Below are positions 23,352 through 36,445 of a DNA stretch of 64,000 bases, piece after piece. Below the pieces are notes generated by a model. The model did not search any database, had not been told where the DNA came from, and saw nothing but the letters and a program-made list of their open reading frames with translations. Source of the stretch: Megamerina dolium. Taxonomy: Eukaryota; Arthropoda; Insecta; Diptera; Megamerinidae. The translations under genes and the position numbers were made by a program. Positions within the stretch are counted from its first letter, which is position 1. The number at the start of each line of letters is the position of its first letter. The DNA lies in assembly GCA_963854835.1 (NCBI GenBank), contig OY978525.1, positions 103,703,917 through 103,767,916 on the forward strand. The letters run 5' to 3'.

Positions 23352-25094
23352 AAATTCTTACATAAATTCATCTACAACATACCTAATAATTTATGAGATA
23401 CCTACACTAAGTTTTATATTACAATACAATATAAATAGTTATTGCTGCTCAATGTTCTCATAAATATGAGTTTTAATTATCTTATCTACCTTCTAATTAT
23501 CCACAAATTATGCTAATTAAATATGGAGAAATAAAACGAAAAGAAACTAATAAATAGTTCGTTATAAATAGTATGTTACGCAATTGTAGTATGATCAGGA
23601 TTTTTCCATTCCTTTTTTTTTTTTTTTCTTATTGCTTTCTTTGAAAATTAACTCATTATAGCATTATATGAATAGTAAAACTGATGATATCATCATCATT
23701 TTACATCACATACATAGTCATCATTTAATAACGCTTTATAACGCTGTGAATTGCATTATTGATTCTTTCACATTGCACCTGTGCCATTTTAATAAAATAT
23801 ATGTGAAATCATTCTCATCTCATCAAACAAATTCTTTTTCAATTTACGTACAAATAATGTATATATGTACGTATAGTGTTGGTATGATATGTATGTATGT
23901 TATTTATTTTAAGCATAGATTTCTTTACGTGGGTGATATAAATACATTTTTGGTGAATGTGCATATAAAATATTAGTACCTACATGCATACATACATACC
24001 TTTGCAAAATAAAATGTTCGAGAACTTGGCATGTTAAATATTACTTGATTTCATGCAATGTTGAACCATGTTTCGGTACTTTTTTTCTTGATTTTTGTAT
24101 TCATCATTCTTTTGTGATTTTCCCGTGTCACCAATAATTTCCTCAATGTACATGTGAGTACAATATTGTATATATGTTTATGGTTATTTATAATCACTTG
24201 GCTATAGGCCAATATTTTAATTGCTTATTTTTAAAATAAATATTTATGAATAGTGAGTAAAATTTAGTAGAAATATTCAGTATATTTTTTTGTTGTTGTT
24301 TGCTTGTGTATTTTTCTGTTTGCTTCTTCATATTTTGGTTATATAAAACTCTCTTAGTGAATACAGAAAAAGAGAGAAAGAAAGGGATAGAGAGAAATAG
24401 TGTCTTCATGATTTTAGATGTAATTGTTTTTTTTTTTTAATAGCAGTAATTTTCTATACTATGATACAATTTCTTTAATATTTATAATATTGTGGTCTAT
24501 AAAGACATCCTGTTGTATGATAAACTTATATTAGCATTTTAAGGATACCATGAAGTTAAAAGTGTTCGAACAAAAGCTTTCGATATTTAGATTTATTCGT
24601 TGTGTTAGATTTATATCGAGCTAAAGGCTACTAAGTGATGGGGGCTTAAACATAAAACAAGTCCCAAGGCTTTGTATGGGAGCTAAATAAAATAGAGGAT
24701 GTGGCTTTCAAAATTATTTCTTCCTACAAAAATAACTTGCATTTGAATGTTTTTTTAATCTCTTTATTGGAGCCACATTAAGAAGTAGGTGTGGCTCGCT
24801 AAAATGAATATCCGATGCGCATATGCAGAGTATAAAAATGACTCTAAGGCCACACCACTCTTAGTCAGAAGTTTTATATTTTATACCTTGCCCTATGTTC
24901 AACTGAAAATTGGTGTACAATTCCACTGATTCATATAACGCTCATGATCACAATATTTTCTTTAATAACTAGTGTCCGTTGAGTCACCGTGTTTGTTATG
25001 TTGAGTCCTATTTTAGTTATGACAATATTTATCGCTTTATTTGGTGAACGGTCTTACATTTCAGCGGTTAAATTCCAGTATTAATTAAAAAATG
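23352..25094. other. AT-rich intergenic stretch
   Basis: No coding gene is supportable. T runs occur near 23610-23628 and 24428-24438. The only structured part is the candidate promoter at 24640-24870, listed separately. Confidence 0.5.
24831..24868 (+). promoter_or_regulatory. Candidate core promoter (TATA plus initiator)
   Basis: TATAAAAA at 24831-24838 is followed about 30 nt later by TTAGTCAG (24861-24868), a fit to the arthropod initiator TCAG. Upstream and around it are several CCACACC/GGTGTGG-type boxes (near 24702, 24773, 24789 and 24849). No ORF or known element follows. It could serve a non-coding transcript, be part of an unrecognised mobile element, or be chance. Confidence 0.25.
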
Positions 25095-25385
25095 GTCTTA
25101 AGGCGCTTCTCATTGATATGCATTATTAAATTTAGAACGTATTGGAAGGGATCTACTTATATTAGGAGCTTCCGACTAGAAGGATCATTGTGACATGACA
25201 TTTTCTGAGCTTTGTCAGTGTGTTTTTTTTTTTTTTGATCTAATTGTTACTGTCCGAATGATTAACAATTGGTTATCGAGAGGTTTGAAAGAATAACACC
25301 TTTTACTGCAATATTAAATTGATCATTGATCACGGCTAGGAACTAAAGCCAACATGTTCGGAAGATAACCTCACCTACTGACTCA
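25095..25385 (-). mobile_element. tRNA-derived SINE, copy F, old and diverged
   Basis: Recognisable blocks in order on the minus element: GTATTGGAAGGGATCTACTT, CATTTTCTGAGCTTTGTC, GTTACTGTCCGAATGATTA and a head-proximal GGTTTGAAAGAATAAC, then ATATTAAATT. It is interrupted by a run of about 14 T near 25226-25239. The head and A/B boxes are unrecognisable. It is the most decayed member in the window, showing that the family has been active over a long period. Confidence 0.7.
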
Positions 25386-25628
25386 TACAAATGTTGATTC
25401 TATTTGATGAATAACAACGTATAGGATTTTTTAAAAATTGATTCAAAATATAGTAAAATAAGTACATATTGGTTTGGTTCCAAATTACATGACGTTAATA
25501 TTATTGCATATTAATCATACGTTCTGCAGTCCTAAATTAATTTTTCTACATAACAAATGTTCACAATAAATTTGAGTTTATTAATAATATAGAAAATAAT
25601 AAATAATAGAATCAAATATATATATATA

Positions 25629-26729
25629 CACTACCTTGCAAAAGTTTGGGTGAATTCCAAAAATTACATATATTTTGTATTTTTCGCTATATTTTATAGA
25701 CGAGCACCGTTTTATTGAACATGTTTCTATGAAATAACATTATACTTATGATTTTTGACATGTTTGACCTATTATTGTTGTTTTATTTGATCAAAATATG
25801 GTTATTTTGGAGATACAAAAAATTGAACTAGTTTCAAATTGCTTAATTTGTAGTATTCTTTTGGCATATTTCGCTCCGAACCGCTTTTTAATCAATTTTA
25901 AAATACTTCAAAATGTACCCGAATATGGTCTTACGTCCTTTGCCACCACCGATATATTTTGACAATTAATCACTTGTGTTCATAAAGTTCAGTTCAACAT
26001 GTTTTTATCATAATTGCTCATGCCAAAACTTAATCTAATCCATCAATATGGCAAAAATCAAGCCGATAGCAAAATAGAAACCATCTCAAGTTATTATTTT
26101 GCAATCAATGAGAAAAATTGCTCAAATTGTGAGTGTTTTATTGAAAGGAGTTCGCACAACCTTAACAATATACGCTGAAACGAACACATTTGAAGACAGA
26201 ATCCAATCTGGCAAAAATCCCTTATTGCATCCTATAAATGTTCAAAAACGATAAAAAAGCATATCCATTGGTCGATGGATCAATGGAAACAGGTGTTATG
26301 GACCGATGTATCGAAGTTTTCGGGAACAACCAGCAAACGTTCTGCTGTAGAAATCTGGCGAACGATATCAATCTGGATGTGTTAAACCTACAGTCAAGTT
26401 CAGAGGTAGCAATATGATGGTCTGGGTTTGTTTTTGTTATGATGGTGCTATTTGGTGAAAATCGATGGACTAATACGGAAGGAACAGGATCATCGAATAT
26501 TATACTTTAGAACAGCGTTTCAACGTTCAACTCAAAAGGGAATTAAATTGAAGAGAAACTTCTCATTTAAAATATATAAATTTTTTTTACCATAAAAAAA
26601 AAAATATTTTTATAAAAAAAACAGATATAATTTATAAAATGTTATTTTATCGAAACATGTTCAATAAGACGATTCTTGTCAAAATATGTGTCATTTTTTA
26701 CTTTTTTACCAAACTTTTGCAGGATAGAC
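25629..26729 (+). mobile_element. Degenerate Tc1-like element with ~100-bp inverted repeats
   Basis: Left end CACTACCTTGCAAAAGTTTG and right end (reverse complement GTCTATCCTGCAAAAGTTTG) are flanked by TA. The similarity continues inward for about 100 bp (for example TTATTGAACATGTTTC in both arms). Between them a broken plus-strand transposase is legible: MAKIKPIAK, ILQSMRKIAQIVSVLLKGVRTT, a QWKQVLW/TDxS-like first catalytic block, KSGERYQSGCVKPTVKFRGSNMMVWVC, and EQRFNVQLKREL. The C-terminal catalytic blocks are missing. At 1.1 kb it is shorter than a full element and clearly dead. Confidence 0.75.
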
Positions 26730-27834
26730 TATATATAAACTTTTCTTTTTACAAATTAATTATGATTTGTTAATATTTTAAAAAATATTCAAATATTTTA
26801 GTGAAATATGCATATGCGATACATATATGTACAAATGATTTTAACTTTTCACAACAGCTGTCATTCTTCACAATAGTGTCGACAATAACATTGTCATCAT
26901 AATCATCATCATCATTATCATCATCACTATAATTATCATGAAAATTTCTTATTAATTTATTATCTATGTATGTATCGTATATATGTACATATATCTGTAT
27001 ATAATTTTGTGTTGTATATTCATTCTATCGTTCTATCGTTCGACGTCGATTTTGACATAAATTAATGCAAACCATTACGAGTCATGCAAGCAAAAAAATA
27101 TGTACGTATAACAAGTAACATGCGAAACAAACGCATACATTTGCTATATCTTTTGTGGATGCATTGCCAGTTGTAGTTGCTGCCGCTGCTGCTGCTTGCT
27201 ACAGCAGCAAAATATTATAATTTCTGGCAATTTGACAATGATTACAACACTGTCAGCACATCTTCTTTTTTTTTTGTTTTGTTGCTTTTGATAGATTTAC
27301 ATAAAATAAAAGAACAAAACATCCGTATATGCATGCAAACTAGACCAATCCAAAAAGAGGTTACATGAAAAACTTATTGCATATTTATAGAACATTTTTA
27401 AACCTAACATATAGAGTTTTAGACTGTTTTCAATCAACTAAAGGGACTCATGTTTGACAAAGATATTCCTCGTAAAAGTTTACTGTCGATGTGTGAATGT
27501 AATAATTAATTTGATTGTAATACACAAAAAAAAAATCTTTTCTGAGAAAAAATTTATTTATTATTTTTAGGATATCATGCATATTTCAAAATGGAATTTT
27601 CAGTGACCTAAAAAACTGAAAAATAATGAAAAAGGAATATTTTAAAAATTTACCAAGGACCAAATGCCATAAAGTTCCATTTACAGTCAGACATCAATAA
27701 CTTGGAATGCAATTGTGGAAACAAAAAAGTTTATTTTTAAAATAATTCATCAAAACTGGCGGCATTCACCTAATATTTAACTACAAACATTGAAAACGAT
27801 ACCTATTGAACTTGAACACACATAATTGTCACTT
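26730..27834. other. AT-rich intergenic stretch
   Basis: No gene is recognised. It contains an ATCATC-rich run near 26896-26940 and a CTG-rich patch near 27177-27210 (GCTGCCGCTGCTGCTGC). Confidence 0.5.
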
Positions 27835-28575
27835 ATGTCTTGTTTTCAAGCTTGGAAAAACCCTCATATTGTGCTTTGATAAAATTCATTTTTTGGAAGA
27901 GTTATAAGCAACAGAAATTCACACAAAAATTGTGTAAATGTTTAAGGGAATCTGATCCTTCATTTCCAACTGTGCATCGATGGGTTTTAGAGTTTAAACC
28001 TGATCGTACAAGCGCTGAAGATGAACCGTAATTGAATCTAAAACAAATTTCGTAAACATAATTTCGAGCATTTTCAGCAAAATAAATCAGATTATATACG
28101 TCGACCAGTAAGATCCTAAATTGAAACAAGAAAAGTTACAGTGGACTGAAGCCGGTTGTTGATATTTAAAACAGGCGGAGTCAGAACGATCGGTTGAAAA
28201 AGTTTTGGCATCAGTTGTTTGGGATGAAAAAGTGATTTTGTTGGTTAATTATCTTAAGAAAGATGAAGAAATTAACTCTGAAAATTATTACAACCTTGTG
28301 GATCAGCTGAACGAAAAAATCAATATTCAATGAGTTAAAATATGAATTGCTTGAACAACAACAACAACCAGATTTGGCTTCCAGCGACTACTACCTCTTT
28401 ACGAAACATAATGTAATTCCTTCGCGGAAGTGTATTTCGTCAAATAGAGAAACTATTGTCGCCATGAAAGAGAATTTTGCTAAGCTTCCGGAAAATCATT
28501 ATAGAGTTGGTATAAAATTATTGGAGGATCATTGAAATAAATGTATTGAGGTTCAGCGAGATTATATTGAATAAA
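27835..28575 (+). mobile_element. Decayed mariner element
   Basis: Frame 27840 reads IKFIFWKSYKQQKFTQKLCKCLRESDPSFPTVHRWVLEFKPDRTSAEDEP, the mariner N-terminal HTH and the RWxxEFKxGRTSxEDEP signature. Later frames give VEKVLASVVWDEKVILLVNYLKKDEEINSENYYNLVDQLNEKI (the WDxxGxxxxDYLxKGxTI...YYxxLxxLxxxI block) and, in another frame, HYRVGIKLLEDH followed by a CIEV-like end near 28540. The HDNA block is missing or unreadable. Stops and frameshifts throughout. A possible 3' terminal repeat is CAACCAACCCG near 28621. Confidence 0.72.
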
Positions 28576-29865
28576 AAACCCTTAAATAATTTTATTTAAA
28601 CATATTCTCTTAATATTTTTCAACCAACCCGTATATACATTTGCCTTAAATCCTCATCACGAAATCGCTTCGGAAACTCGAATGTATTGGTCACTAATAT
28701 TCCTTCAGATATGAAAATGTTTTAATATCTAGATGCTATTATCGTTTTTCGATCATTTAGTCGACATTTAGTTGATCGTAGTGATAATTGATTCATATTT
28801 TTTATAGAAATCTACGTGCTGGAATACTGCATGTCAAGGTCATAGTCTCTTACTTTGATTTCCTTTATGTATTTGTTTTTTTTTTTTTAATTAGTTGGAT
28901 TTTTATTCAATCTACAAGCTTTTTGAAACAATTTTCGATACATTAAGAATAATATATAACTTTATTGCACGTTGTTGTTGTTCGCATTGATCAACGCAAG
29001 TGCAACTGAAGTTTTCACAAATAAGCTACACAAATATGGACTATCGCAAAAAAAAATCGATTTACTGAATGTACGTGTCAACAATTTTAGTTATAAGGAA
29101 TTTTTGACTTAAAAGTGTTCAAGTTATGGAGAAAAAAACTAAATTCTTCCCTTTTTGACTGCTATTTCCACAAGTATTGGTTCGAGATATAGAAAATTCG
29201 AATTGTAACCGGTTTAATTACATTGTTAATCATAATCATAATCATCAGCCACTTGAAATGTCAGAGTGATAAGCTTTCAAAACTTGTTTTCTTATATCAG
29301 GCTAAAATTTAGCACAATCTTTGCTATTCCAAAGGCGGAATTTTTTCAAGCTTTTTGAATCCCATCACCGTAAAAAGTTCGAATCACACTACTAATTTGA
29401 TTTCATTAGTATTCAAACTACAATGCATACATATACTTTTCTATTTACAATTGTTCATCATAGGTGGGTATAAGTTATATTTATTTATTTACACAGCTGG
29501 CCACTCTAATGCCGAACGCTTGTTACTATTGTAAGCAAAAATGTACAATTTTAATTTTTATATGCGTATGGGTAATGCGTGTGTTGATGTCGAGCACGTT
29601 TATGCAATATCAACATCTCTTTCACAAGCTCCATACTATGGATTTTTACACTGTTGCATTCTGTAACATATGATTGTGTGTGTGTGTATGAGTGCAGATT
29701 TAATTTGCTAACAAAAACTAGGTCAACTAAATACTGAGCCATTGAGAATATGAAGAAATATAACAAAAACGACCACAACATCAACTGCAATATCAAAAAG
29801 AATAATAAAAACCATTAATTCTTGTTGTCTTCTTTTTTCTATACATTCTTGTATATAAACGCATA

Positions 29866-29889
29866 GACACACACACACACACACACACA
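29866..29889. repeat. (CA)n microsatellite
   Basis: About 12 dinucleotide units, uninterrupted. Confidence 0.9.
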
Positions 29890-30017
29890 TAACAAAGATA
29901 ATTGTGATTACGGCCGGTCATGGTGCTCGTTCAATATTCTATGGGGATTCTATTTGAACTAAATTTAGTCTATAAAATAATTTGTGATTGCAATTTATAG
30001 AATGACATTAGTAGTGG

Positions 30018-30050
30018 TGGTTGTTGTTGTTGTTGTTGTTGTTGTTGTTG
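30018..30050. repeat. (GTT)n microsatellite
   Basis: About 11 trinucleotide units of GTT, starting just after GTAGTGGT. Confidence 0.9.
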
Positions 30051-31652
30051 ATATCATTATAATCATGATACATACAAGTATTATGCACTTTCAGCTGTTG
30101 AGATGTTGACTAGTTATTGTTGTAGCTGTCGCTTTTGTTATTGCTGTTCTACATACTATTCGTATTCTATGCAATTCACTTCATGATGTTTTTGATATTG
30201 ATGTTGATACATTATTAATAATCCTGACGATGATATTATTGTTGCCGTTGGGTGATATGTTGTCAATGTTGATAATTAAATTGATATATGCATACACACT
30301 AACATATATCTCATCAGCTTTTAATATTGGAAGGGAGATCCTTTAAAATCCAATTAAAGTATACGAGTACACAATTTATGACAATTTGTATAGAATACCA
30401 CATCGATTGAATGACATTGATGGCCTATTTTGTTGTTGCACACATGGGAAGTGAAATTTTCTATGAAGCTCTACTCCAACAATTACCAAATTCAAGATAG
30501 TCTTTAAGTATTTTTGGGATATTTTGACGATAAGTACAATTTGAGACGCTCTAATATGCATATTACCAAGTTGTATGCATTGTCCGGCACATACAAATTG
30601 ATAACAATTTTCTTTTCTTCAAGTTTGCCCTTATTCAATTTAACATGTAATATAATTTTCTATATACCCTCAATTTTCTTTCATATACGCAGTATCTATA
30701 CATATTGGAATATTCATTTCGGCCATATCACCAGGAAGCACTATAAATGCTTTCAGCATATTTTTTTCTTCGTCTTCATCACCATTATCGTCTTCTATTA
30801 ATAGATAGGAATACCTTGTATTGATTTCTTCAATTCTACTCGACACATCCTATACACGTACGACTATAAACTATTCTCGCATTAGCCCACAAATATCCAG
30901 GAAAAATAAAATAAAAATGGAATATAGAAAGAACCCAACAAAATTTAATAATACCTTGTATGAGCTCAACATAATCAGCAGGATGTCCAGATTATATACC
31001 AGATGACCATATTTTCTTTTGTTACATGTATGATGGTGGTCATTATTGTTATTATACTCGGCATGTTGATGCTTTTATTGAGAATTGTGGAAAACATTTC
31101 AATGAACATTCTCAACATTTTCCAAAATACACAATACGCATCAACGTAAGAAATGGATATAATAAATATAATACTATAACGGAACAGATGCGATATATGC
31201 GTATGTACATTAGGACGTCTTACGGAGAAAATTTGCCTTTACTACCGACTAAAAATGTAGTAAATCTTGATTAGCTTTGTAATGATTTCGTCATTCAATA
31301 GATGAAATTTTGTGGATCTGTGATATTTCGATTTTTTCAATTCAAATTGACAGATTTAATCTTTTCGAGTACCCAACCCGGGAATATAAATTATAATAAA
31401 AATTATTTTGAGCCTCACAATAACAACATTTCTGATAAATAATTTCAACAAAAGTAGTGAGATAAAAACTGCATATATAAAATACGAGTTTTTAAAAACT
31501 TTTTGTAAGCTCTCCAGTTAGGGAACATTTATCACTGATGTCGAAATATTTTGGAAATCATCATAAAAGAAATCATGGTTTATTTCATCGATAGCCGCAA
31601 CATTTGTTTTTTCTTATATAGGACGAAAGGTATCTTAACGTATATAGATGTA

Positions 31653-32828
31653 CACGGTGCTCCAATCGAACTGAAACCTATCCAAAACCACATGATTTTT
31701 TTATTTATTGATGAAATTTGTTGAACAAAACAAAAAAAAATTTTATAATATTTATATTCTTAAAGATTTGATTAGCGTTTTTCGATATGACCACCTTTGG
31801 ATTATACTATGGTCTTCAAACATCCGATGAAATCAACACAAGTTGCCCGCAAGTTAGTTTGTGGTATTTTGGCCCATTTTTGGCGAAGCGCTAGATTGAG
31901 AGGGTCGACACCTTGGTATTTTTTAATGCCAAGCTTACTCTTCAAAATACTTGCTCTTCAAAATGCATCTGGTGCATTTGGTGGACATTGTGATGACGAA
32001 ATGAAGCACAGAAAGTTGTTTTTCAAATATTCTTAGTTGACGTGTGCTTTGTGCGATTGTGCTGTGACCGGTTGTAATGTCCAACGTCTGTGACTGAAAT
32101 CTTTGTCTTCCCAGGGCTTTAGGGCGGTCTCTAAAACAGTTTTCCGATAATTTTCAACATTTATTTTCACCCCAGGTCGGTGAATACAAGCGTGGAGCGC
32201 CCATCGGCAGTTACGGCGGTCCACACCATCACTATCGGTGCTGTTTGTTTTTTGGTGGCTATCCGATGCTTCAAATTTTCGGCAGACCTCTTTGACAAGT
32301 ACACCCGGAATTTCACCACTTTCGGCCAAAGGGATCAACTCTTTATCTCTTTCGAGTGTAACTTTATATTTAGCATCGGTAAGATTATGGATTTTTTTGA
32401 AATTTGTACGGCTATAGTCCAAGTTCATTTTGCAATATTCGTTGTACGCTTTGGTGCTTATTCCACTCACAAGCCATCTTTCTGCCACTACGTTGTGAAT
32501 GTCATTCAATTCGCTTGCGAACTTTTGAAACCCTTTGTGGAGATATTGCTATCTTTTCCATACCACCTCTATGGCGTTATGCAATGCTACCAGTATCGTT
32601 GTAACTTGGTTTAGCTGATTTTCCTGCCAAATATAGGGTAATTACATTATTACGCTTGAATTCCATCAAATAAAGCTTTTTCTCAAGAAAACTCAGACCA
32701 AAATGCTTTTGTGCGCTTGTTAACAATAGAATGAACCTGTTATCAGATTAAATATAACAGCTGTAGTACTAGCGGTTTGAAAATTATAGCAGTGCGAAAT
32801 TGGCTTCAATTCGATTGGACCACCCTAT
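31653..32828 (-). mobile_element. Degenerate IS630-Tc1-mariner element with ~28-bp inverted repeats
   Basis: The left end has GGTGCTCCAATCGAACTGAA and the right end (reverse complement) GGTGGGTCCAATCGAATTGA. TA lies at both borders. On the minus strand, joining frames mentally, the readable blocks are: RVYLSKRSAENLKHRI, then APIVMVWTAVTADGRSTLVFTDLG. A frameshift leads to PGVKINVENYRKTVLETALKPWEDKDF, and RRWTLQPVTAQSHKAHVN (second catalytic block, where QQDSAPSH-type families have D; here QPVTAQSH has lost it). The C-terminal part gives FISSSQCPPNAPDAF and GVDPLNLALRQKWAKIPQTNLRATCVDFIGCLKTIV. The family is distinct from the mariners elsewhere in the window. Confidence 0.72.
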
Positions 32829-34105
32829 ACCTACTCGTACATATATGGTATGATTTCGAAATTTAATTAAATGCTTAAAATGGCAAAATTTGCAGGCTAC
32901 TGAACTTTAATTTCCGCTATTAATATATCCCATATTTGCTCGTACTCTAGTGAAGATGTGCATTTGTTCCCTACACAATAGAAATCGGTGGTGCCACCAA
33001 CCATATACTGCATGAACACAATGTAAACGGTATGAATTGTAGATAGCAGCATGTAGTGTGTGTATTCAAATTGTTGCCAATTTGATTGACGTCAAAACTA
33101 ATGGTTAAATACTAAAATGAATTTATATACTGGTGAAGACGTATATTTAAATATAATAGATAGACGTTCATCTTAAATTGTGCAACTGAAAATTAAAGAA
33201 GAACCATGTGGAGCACATCATTGAACAATTTGATCCTTTCAATATCCCGCAGTTTTAATTTACATTTCAAAAACAGCTCGTATATCACTACGTCATTATA
33301 ATAATATGTATCCACTATTGAATATATTATATTAACACTGTCATCCCTATAGATAATAGCTTTGGGAAATATTTCAAGTATGATGACTCATTTAATATAC
33401 ATAGTTCAGTGCTTTGTTGATATAAACTAGAAAATTTAATTCATCGTTTAATTGATTTTAATATTTAAGTTCGAAAAACTATTGTACTTTACGTATTCCA
33501 CTATGTTTTTATAAATTTTTTTAATAAGCTAAGTAATTTTATGAAATAAATATGTCGAAATTTTTTCATCGTATTGTATATGGAATACATTTTTTCGATA
33601 CTATTACTTACATTTTTGTAGTGATATCGAAATTGTAATTTTTTCAAAATTTCATTTCGATGTTATTGATAAAAATTTTTCAATAACGTCGAAAATCTGA
33701 ATTCATACTTGCATTTTTGTTTCGACATTATTTCAAAAAAAGGGTTTGCAATGTCGAGTTGTTCTCTTACATTATTGTAAAGAGTTTTGAAATAATATCG
33801 GATATCCAATTCTATTTATTTTTTCGTCATTATGTGACTTTTTAATCTCTAATCATTTGCAGAAAATGAAAAAATTAATTTTTTTCGATATAATTGCAAA
33901 TATGGTTCGACATTATTTTGAAGAATTCAAAAAAAAACTTTATTGCACAAAAATATCGGCTATTTATGGACGCAGAGTCTAGCCTTCTGTCGAATAACGG
34001 TAACCACACTCTATTAAGGAATTTTTGAAAGAAAAATACTTGGCAATATCTTTGTCGATTTTCGGTTGTAATGGCCACATATGTTAAGTAATATCTTTAT
34101 GAAGA
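32829..34105. other. Intergenic stretch with imperfect CGA-containing repeats
   Basis: No gene. From about 33540 to 33920 the motif TTCGACATTATTT, its reverse complement and variants (CGATATAATT, GATATCGAAAT, ATAACGTCGA) recur at irregular intervals in both orientations, suggesting an old palindromic or satellite-like repeat. Confidence 0.4.
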
Positions 34106-34109
34106 TTTT

Positions 34110-34330
34110 CGTATTTTCGAATACCAAATAAGGTACAACCCTGACTTCTAAAAGCTTTAGCTATGCGGTCAGATAAGGCGAAAGGAAGAACGCGCTCTAG
34201 CGAAGAAGTTATGGTAATTAGTGTCCAAAGAAGACGAAGCACCAACCTTCAGTGAAAGGACCAAGTATTTGGAGAACTAATCAACGTTTGGAATTTTCAA
34301 CTGGCGCCAGCAATCCTGAAACGAAACTAT
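34110..34330 (+). mobile_element. Decayed non-LTR retrotransposon 3' fragment
   Basis: The DNA CGAATACCAAATAAGGTACAACC matches the GEYRIRYN-coding part of the copy at 1.4-1.9 kb. Later blocks correspond to KGRTRSSEEV-like, a TNLQ-stop-KDQVF block and the NWRQ-like end. It is a second, more damaged copy of the same retrotransposon 3' region. Confidence 0.55.
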
Positions 34331-34639
34331 CTGATGAAATATTAGACAAGCAACCAAAGTCGAATTTCAGCCTTTCTTAGAGTGATGGATTATTTATTTC
34401 TAAGGACAGTTAAAAAAACATGTATTTCTGGAAATAAAAACTCCAAACAAATTTTAATGCAACAGTATTCAGCACAAGATTTTATAAACGTGTTTCTGCA
34501 ATCTTTATTTTGTCCATAAAAAAGTTAAAAAGGCTTCTTCAATATTTTCAAACCAATTGTTTTAGTGAAATTTGAGTTCGTTTCTTGAGTTCCAAACCAG
34601 ATATTCCTGGTTCACAAACAGGCATTTCTGAGGAAACGC

Positions 34640-35200
34640 AGAGATTTCCATTGATTTACTTTACGGACAGTTTAAAGCTCTGAAACGAGTGTAAATTCAA
34701 CCTTAATACTTCTTTTCGACTGCCTGACCAAAACTGTTCATATCGCACTCAGTTGAATCAAGCAGAGCTCTGTGCCCCAGCGAAATAATTACGTCCTAAG
34801 TGACAGCCAATTCAAGGGTACTCGAGCGGACGAGGAATGAAGCTTTAACTGACGGTACGGTATCATTGAAAAGAGTTTGACGTATTTACCCAGCTCCAGA
34901 AAAGCGAAATCATTAGACCCGCTATTTCGACTAATGTATCGGTAGTCACCTGTCACCATATCTTCATATCTTCTTGCGAGCCTCATATCTTCTTGCGAGG
35001 CTGGCTTTAGGTCATCTCATGTATGATTATTACAGAAACTACAAATATGAGAAGAAACTCGAGACCCCCTCACATCTACTGTGCGCCTGCCCTGTACAAT
35101 GCAAAAACTCCAAGCGATTTCAGAGTGACTCGGTTTTACGATTAGAGGTTGATTTGACAATCTCCTAAACTTTATCCGCTTGGTTCGAGACAACAATATA
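34640..35200 (+). mobile_element. Non-LTR RNase H / C-terminal fragment
   Basis: Frames read LIYFTDSLKL (RNase H FTDGSK-like), RLPDQNCSYRTQLNQAELCA (VFQAELxAI-like), and from 34974 LARLALGHLMYDYYRN...KLETPSHLLCACPVQCKNSKRFQ. The last segment is the typical LxTGHxxLxxHxxxxG...ETPxHxLCxCPAL zinc-knuckle-like tail following RNase H in Jockey/R1-type elements. It has many stops and is a dead remnant. Confidence 0.6.
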
Positions 35201-36363
35201 GTACGAATATCCGCATAGTATCACAATTGGCTTCGATGTGCACGAGGGGTCTTCGTGTATCCTCTTATTTCACACTAACTCAACCAGCGTATTTTATCTT
35301 TTAAATCAATATTTTTATTAGAATTGTCTAGTCACCAAATCCGCAGCCATCTGGCGACCATTATAGTAGTACTGGTGCACTGGTACATGTATATAGTTTT
35401 TAATTTAATTTAGATAAATTACAACAATGTTTTCATGTTTTCTACAATAATATGTATGATATATCATTTCGTATACAAGTACGTAATCGACATTTGAGAG
35501 CATGACGAGTATCTAATTCCTCGATAATCTTATTATACTCTGAATTTGACAAATGTTGATGATTTTTTCGTTTCTCAAAATTTTTTCGTTGCTCTATACA
35601 CTTGGGTACAATTTTGTCTATGATTTATTTAGTTAAAGCCGATTATAAGTATAGGTGAAAAACAGGTACATACATTAGTGTGGGGTAAATTTGTTCGTAA
35701 AAAAAAGCGTGACAAAAACAAACTTCAATTGAAATATATTTGCTACTTTTGTGTCTTTGTCAAGGAAGAGAAAGGAGAGAGACAAATTTATTTTATATCT
35801 AAGATATTATTTTTCTAAGGAATTCGTAAGAATAATTTGATTCGCATAAAATAATATATTTGATAACATAAATACATACGTATACATATATGAAATTATT
35901 CATTTAATTTTCATCAGCTTTATGGCAATGAATTTGGTTTTTTTTGAAGTTCAATTTAATTTTGTATTGTATCATATAATGCAAGGTTCACAAATAATAG
36001 TAATTATAACTAGGGAAAGCACAAAACTTATTGGTATTTGGTTAAGCTTTCTTCCGTGTAAATTTTCTAATTCCTATAATATAATATATGTATGCTTATC
36101 ATATATACATATGTATGATATATATGTATAGTATAAATAGCTATTAATTATACATAGAAAGAACAAAACTTTCTTTATGGCTTTTCCTTTATCTATTAAT
36201 ATTTATATTACTTCTACTAAATGTAATCTGCAAACTTTTGTTTACCTCAGTAATACATATTTTCCTACCTCAAATTTAAATGACCTAAATAGCATTTGGC
36301 TCACTAAGAAATAAAACCATGGTTTCGTCAGCAACAACAACACAAAGAACAACAATAAGTGCC

Positions 36364-36370
<7 letters not shown>
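35201..36370. other. AT-rich intergenic stretch
   Basis: No gene or element is recognised. Many TATGTATA-type runs. Confidence 0.5.
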
Positions 36371-36438
<68 letters not shown>

Positions 36439-36445
36439 GTATATA

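Larger units (their letters stand above)
28576..31652. other. AT-rich intergenic stretch with microsatellites
   Basis: No supportable gene. It includes a (CA)n tract (29866-29889), a (GTT)n tract (30018-30050), a GAT/GTTGAT-rich neighbourhood near 30180-30270 and scattered T runs. The plus-strand frames of 60-95 codons at 30514-31274 lack any motif and are probably chance. Confidence 0.5.

Noticed and set aside
32180..32614. 144-codon plus-strand ORF
   Set aside because: Antisense shadow of the transposase remnant in 31653-32828.
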